Source of the DNA: Xanthomonas sp. CFBP 8443
Lineage (GTDB): Bacteria; Pseudomonadota; Gammaproteobacteria; Xanthomonadales; Xanthomonadaceae
Direction of reading: 5' to 3'
DNA: 64,000 nt
Assembly (NCBI RefSeq): GCF_025666195.1
Contig: NZ_CP102592.1
Location: 1,054,001-1,118,000 of the forward strand
In this document: positions 58,447 to 64,000 of the stretch, piece by piece
Numbering within the stretch: the first letter of the stretch is position 1
Layout: every line of letters begins with the position of its first letter
Program-made: the position numbers and the translations under genes
Notes under the pieces: generated by a model
The model's input: the letters and a program-made list of their open reading frames with translations, nothing else
Databases searched by the model: none
Told to the model about the DNA's origin: nothing

Positions 58447-58524
58447 CCGCGCCAGGCCGGCCTTGCGCCGGCCGCAACACCGCCGATCGGGACTGTTCGC
58501 CCGATCGGCGCGCCGTGTCCTTTG

Positions 58525-58555
58525 CTGCCGGGTCGTCTCGACCCGGCAGGTTTTT
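58525..58555 (+). terminator. Intrinsic terminator of the division cluster
   Basis: An 11-bp perfect stem (58525-58535 with 58539-58549, loop TCT) is followed by GTTTTT. A second perfect 11-bp hairpin at 58481-58510 lies just upstream. Together they close the mraZ-ftsZ transcription unit. Confidence 0.9.
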
Positions 58556-58610
58556 GCGACCGCGACGCCGGCATGCGCCAGCGTTGCGCAAATAGGACGC
58601 TGTGACTGTA

Positions 58611-58639
58611 TTGTTAAAATTTGGCTAAACGCGTGATAT
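58611..58639 (+). promoter_or_regulatory. Candidate lpxC promoter
   Basis: TTGTTA (58611-58616) and TGATAT (58634-58639) are 17 bases apart in an AT-rich stretch, 50 bases before lpxC and after the ftsZ terminators. This supports separate expression of lpxC. Confidence 0.5.
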
Positions 58640-58690
58640 TCTCAATTTCGTTCAGTTCCCGTCTGAGCGGACGTTCCCAGACTGTCTCCC

Positions 58691-59602
58691 ATGACCCAGC
58701 AACGCACCCTCAAGAACACGATCCGCGCCACCGGCGTAGGCCTGCATAGCGGCGACAAGGTGTACATGACGCTGCGTCCGGCGCCTGCCGATCATGGCAT
58801 CGTGTTCCGTCGGGTCGACCTGGAACCGGCGGTGGAAGTGCCCGCCGATGCCGAGCTGGTCACCGAGACCACGCTGTGCACCGGGCTCAGTCGCGGCGAC
58901 GCCAAGATCCAGACGGTGGAACACCTGATGTCGGCGATGGCCGGCCTCGGCGTGGACAATGCCATCGTCGAACTGTCCTCGGCCGAATTGCCGATCATGG
59001 ACGGTTCCTCCGGCCCGTTCGTATTCCTGCTGCAGTCCGCGGGCATCGTCGAGCAGGGCAAGCCCAAGCGCTTCATCCGCATCAAGCGTCCGGTAGAAGT
59101 GCGCGACGGCGACAAGATCGCCCGCTTCGATCCCTACGACGGCTACAAGCTCGGTTTCACCATCCAGTTCGACCACCCGATGATCCCGGCCAAGCAGTCG
59201 CGCCAGGAAATCGAGTTCTCGACCATGGCCTACATCAAGGAAATCTCCCGCGCGCGCACCTTCGGCTTCATGCGCGACCTGGAGTACATGCGCGAGCGCA
59301 ACCTTGGCCTGGGCGGGTCGATGGACAACGCCATCGTGCTCGACGAGTTCCGTGTGCTCAACGACGACGGCCTGCGTTACGCCGACGAGTTCGTGCGGCA
59401 CAAGATCCTCGATGCGATCGGCGACCTGTACCTGGCCGGCGGCGCCATCCTCGGCGCCTACGAAGGCTACAAATCCGGCCACGCGCTGAACAACAAGCTG
59501 GTCCGCGCGCTGCTCGCCGAGCAGGCCGCATGGGAGTGGGTGAGCTTCGACGGCGGCGCGCAACCGGCGCCGGTGGCCTACGGGGCCGTGGCCTACGCCT
59601 AA
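58691..59602 (+). CDS. lpxC: UDP-3-O-acyl-N-acetylglucosamine deacetylase LpxC
   Basis: This 303-residue zinc enzyme carries out the committed step of lipid A synthesis. It starts [20 protein letters not shown] and shows [15 protein letters not shown] with zinc ligand His78, [12 protein letters not shown], and [13 protein letters not shown] with later His in the [10 protein letters not shown] segment. Length is that of E. coli (305). Confidence 0.98.
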   Translation: MTQQRTLKNTIRATGVGLHSGDKVYMTLRPAPADHGIVFRRVDLEPAVEVPADAELVTETTLCTGLSRGDAKIQTVEHLMSAMAGLGVDNAIVELSSAELPIMDGSSGPFVFLLQSAGIVEQGKPKRFIRIKRPVEVRDGDKIARFDPYDGYKLGFTIQFDHPMIPAKQSRQEIEFSTMAYIKEISRARTFGFMRDLEYMRERNLGLGGSMDNAIVLDEFRVLNDDGLRYADEFVRHKILDAIGDLYLAGGAILGAYEGYKSGHALNNKLVRALLAEQAAWEWVSFDGGAQPAPVAYGAVAYA

Positions 59603-59751
59603 AGTTCGGCGCCCCGCAGCCGGGGTGGCCCGCGGTCACGAAATGGGGCGATCCGTCCCACGCTTCGTCCGCTCTTAACTTCTATTTAACGAATCGGTAA
59701 CGACCTCGAGGCCGGCGCCCGTTAGGATGCGTCGGGTCAGGTCGTGCGTGT

Positions 59752-60228
59752 CTACGTACGCAGACCGTTACGGCCGGAGGTCGTAGCTGCTTCAGGCGTC
59801 GTGGAGTCGACGTCCTGCAAGGATGCCAGCGCGTCGCGCAATCCTTTGTGCGTCGCTGCGGAAACCGGTGCTGGCTTGTTTCTTGCCTGCTGCATTGGGG
59901 AATGCGCAGGTGAAGTCGCAATCTTGACGGTCACCCTGGTGGCCTTCAGCCCGAGGGATCGGGCCGCAGCGAGGATATCGGCCTCGGCGAGCCTGACCCG
60001 GGCATGCCAGACCGGAGAGTAAACGAGAAAAACGAGCTGTTCGCCGTTCACATTGGCCAACCGGCAACGGGAGGCCAGGTTCGGCGGCAGATGGGGGCGC
60101 AACTGTCGGTCCAGCGCGTCGAGCCACAGGGCACGTCGCAACGGGTCGCCCACCTTGTCCGCCAATGCGGCGTCCAACGCCGGCATCGGCGCGGTGGTAT
60201 GGCCCTCGCCGGACTTTCGCTTAGACAT
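59752..60228 (-). CDS. dciA: DUF721 protein, DciA-like
   Basis: The 158-residue product belongs to DUF721, whose members include DciA, the ancestral loader of the replicative helicase DnaB. Visible segments are GDPLRRALWLDALDRQLRP, ANVNGEQLVFLVYSPVWHARVR (split here as ANVNGEQL and VFLVYSPVWHARVR) and a C-terminal disordered tail. It converges with lpxC and its start is only 10 bases from the divergent M23 peptidase gene. Confidence 0.82.
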   Translation of the reverse strand: MSKRKSGEGHTTAPMPALDAALADKVGDPLRRALWLDALDRQLRPHLPPNLASRCRLANVNGEQLVFLVYSPVWHARVRLAEADILAAARSLGLKATRVTVKIATSPAHSPMQQARNKPAPVSAATHKGLRDALASLQDVDSTTPEAATTSGRNGLRT

Positions 60229-60238
60229 GAAAACTCAT

Positions 60239-61186
60239 ATGGCGTTTAAGAAGATCGTAATCAATTCACGTGAAAAGGGGATCAAGGACCTGCCGTGGCG
60301 ACTGCGCGAGTTCGCAGACCGGCGTCCCCTGGCCGTGCTCGGTGCGGTGCTCGGCGTGGGCATGGTACTCGGCATCGGCGTCAGCGCCGCGACCGGCCTG
60401 GCCGGTTCGGCGCAGCTGCGGGCCAAGGTGCAAAAGCAGGATGCGGAACTGGCGCAGGTGCGCCGCGACGCGCAGACCCAGGTCAACGCGCTGGCCGCGC
60501 GGCTGGGCGAACTGCAGGCGCAGGCCACGCGGCTGAACGCGCTCGGCGAACGCCTGACCCGGATGGGCAAGCTGCAGGACGGCGAGTTCGACTTCGACCA
60601 GCCGGTCGGCGTCGGTGGCGGTGACGACGAGGTCAGCCAGGACATGCCGGCGCCGCAGCTGGACAAGGAACTGGACGGGCTGCAGCAGCAGTTCGCCACC
60701 TCCGGCCAGCAGCTGTCGGTGCTCGAATCGCTGCTGTTCGACCACCAGCTCGATCAGAACGCGGTGCCGTCGCAGATGCCGATCCGCAACAGCTACATCA
60801 CCTCCGGCTTCGGCGGCCGCGCCGATCCGTTCGGCGGCGGTGCCGGTAACCACAAGGGCATCGACTTCCACGCCAACGTCGGCGATCCGGTGCTGGCCGT
60901 GGCCGATGGCGTGGTCAGCTACTCCGGCGTGCGCGGCGGCTACGGCAACGTGGTCGAGGTCGACCACGGCAACGGCTATGTCACCCGCTACGCGCACAAT
61001 TCGCGGCTGTCGGTGAAGGTCGGCGATCTGGTGCGGGTCGGCCAGGAAGTGGCCAAGGCCGGCTCCACCGGCCGTTCCACCGGCGCGCACGTGCATTTCG
61101 AGGTGTGGAAGGACGGCGTGGTGATGAATCCGGCCAAGTTCCTCGGCGATGGCGCCACCCCGGTGGGCCGCCGCGGCCGCGGCTGA
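60239..61186 (+). CDS. M23 family metallopeptidase, membrane-anchored
   Basis: The 315-residue product has a membrane helix at about residues 31-52 ([19 protein letters not shown]), a coiled-coil stretch ([18 protein letters not shown]) and a C-terminal LytM/M23 domain. The zinc motifs NHKGIDFH and HVHFEV are complete, so it is likely an active endopeptidase that cuts peptidoglycan cross-links. ATG 60239 is used; ATG 60227 is possible and would overlap the divergent dciA start. It precedes secA with a hairpin between. Confidence 0.88.
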   Translation: MAFKKIVINSREKGIKDLPWRLREFADRRPLAVLGAVLGVGMVLGIGVSAATGLAGSAQLRAKVQKQDAELAQVRRDAQTQVNALAARLGELQAQATRLNALGERLTRMGKLQDGEFDFDQPVGVGGGDDEVSQDMPAPQLDKELDGLQQQFATSGQQLSVLESLLFDHQLDQNAVPSQMPIRNSYITSGFGGRADPFGGGAGNHKGIDFHANVGDPVLAVADGVVSYSGVRGGYGNVVEVDHGNGYVTRYAHNSRLSVKVGDLVRVGQEVAKAGSTGRSTGAHVHFEVWKDGVVMNPAKFLGDGATPVGRRGRG

Positions 61187-61240
61187 CGGATCGCTGGGGC
61201 GGCGATGCCGGCGCTTGAATCGCCGGGACCCGCCCCAAGC

Positions 61241-61283
61241 TACAATAGGCTTTGCCACGACAGGGCGCCTCGCGCCCTGTTTC
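61241..61283 (+). promoter_or_regulatory. secA upstream region: -10-like element and hairpin
   Basis: TACAAT at 61241 resembles a -10 box, with no good -35 at normal spacing. A 9-bp hairpin (61260-61268 with 61272-61280) follows directly and is succeeded by TTCGTTTG. It may terminate the M23 gene transcript or lie at the start of the secA leader. Confidence 0.45.
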
Positions 61284-61349
61284 GTTTGCGGCCCTTCGAT
61301 TCCCTGGGGATTGGGCCGTACGGGCGTTCCTTTCCAACCGGTTCCTTCA

Positions 61350-64000
<2,651 letters not shown>

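Noticed and set aside
61187..61349. secM-like leader gene
   Set aside because: No open frame with an arrest-type C-terminus is present in the gap.

Overview
The window reads as a continuous piece of a high-GC gammaproteobacterial chromosome. Gene content and order (glyA-nrdR-ribD-ribE-ribBA-ribH-nusB-thiL, a full kdpFABC-DE locus, an mraZ-to-ftsZ division cluster without an internal murB, then lpxC, dciA, an M23 peptidase and secA) point to Xanthomonadaceae, most likely Xanthomonas. This assignment is inference from content and order; no database search was possible.

Region 1 (1-7955) is the most unusual part. It combines the periplasmic polysaccharide O-acylation machinery of the alginate/Wss type (two AlgJ/AlgX-like SGNH proteins, an AlgI/DltB-like MBOAT, an AlgF-like protein) with the cytoplasmic half of a D-alanylation system (a DltC-like carrier protein and a DltA-like adenylating enzyme). 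An acyl-CoA dehydrogenase and a DUF4434-like lipoprotein complete it. The simplest model is that an amino acid is adenylated, loaded on the carrier, perhaps oxidised there by the dehydrogenase, passed through the membrane by the MBOAT protein and fixed on an exopolysaccharide.

Region 2 (8236-13408) holds ettA, a DHA2-type MFS exporter divergent from an XRE/MmyB-type regulator, and an RcnB-like periplasmic protein. Region 3 (13479-21539) is the one-carbon/riboflavin/thiamine block, with an FMN riboswitch before ribE. Region 4 (21859-32428) holds a secreted alpha/beta hydrolase, a TorF-type porin and the complete high-affinity potassium uptake system with its sensor kinase and regulator. Region 5 (32429-41713) is patchier: intergenic repeats, a CAA/CAG tract, a decayed copy of an FAD-oxidase 3' end beside a hydrolase, the intact oxidase, yraN and lpoA divergent from rsmI, a DUF4160/DUF2442-like pair, RNase P RNA and an NRDE-family protein. 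Region 6 (42042-59602) is the peptidoglycan and division cluster followed by lpxC. Region 7 holds dciA, an M23 peptidase and the start of secA.

A family of intergenic elements runs through regions 3-6: two arms of tandem heptamers in inverted orientation (GGGACTC, GGGACCG or GGGGATT types), often with an AAAAGC/GCTTTT-like pair just inside the arms, around a variable core. I count eleven complete copies and one half copy. They sit at gene ends, form the C-terminal tails of several proteins, and one lies in frame inside murF. Together with region 1 they are the main points for follow-up.
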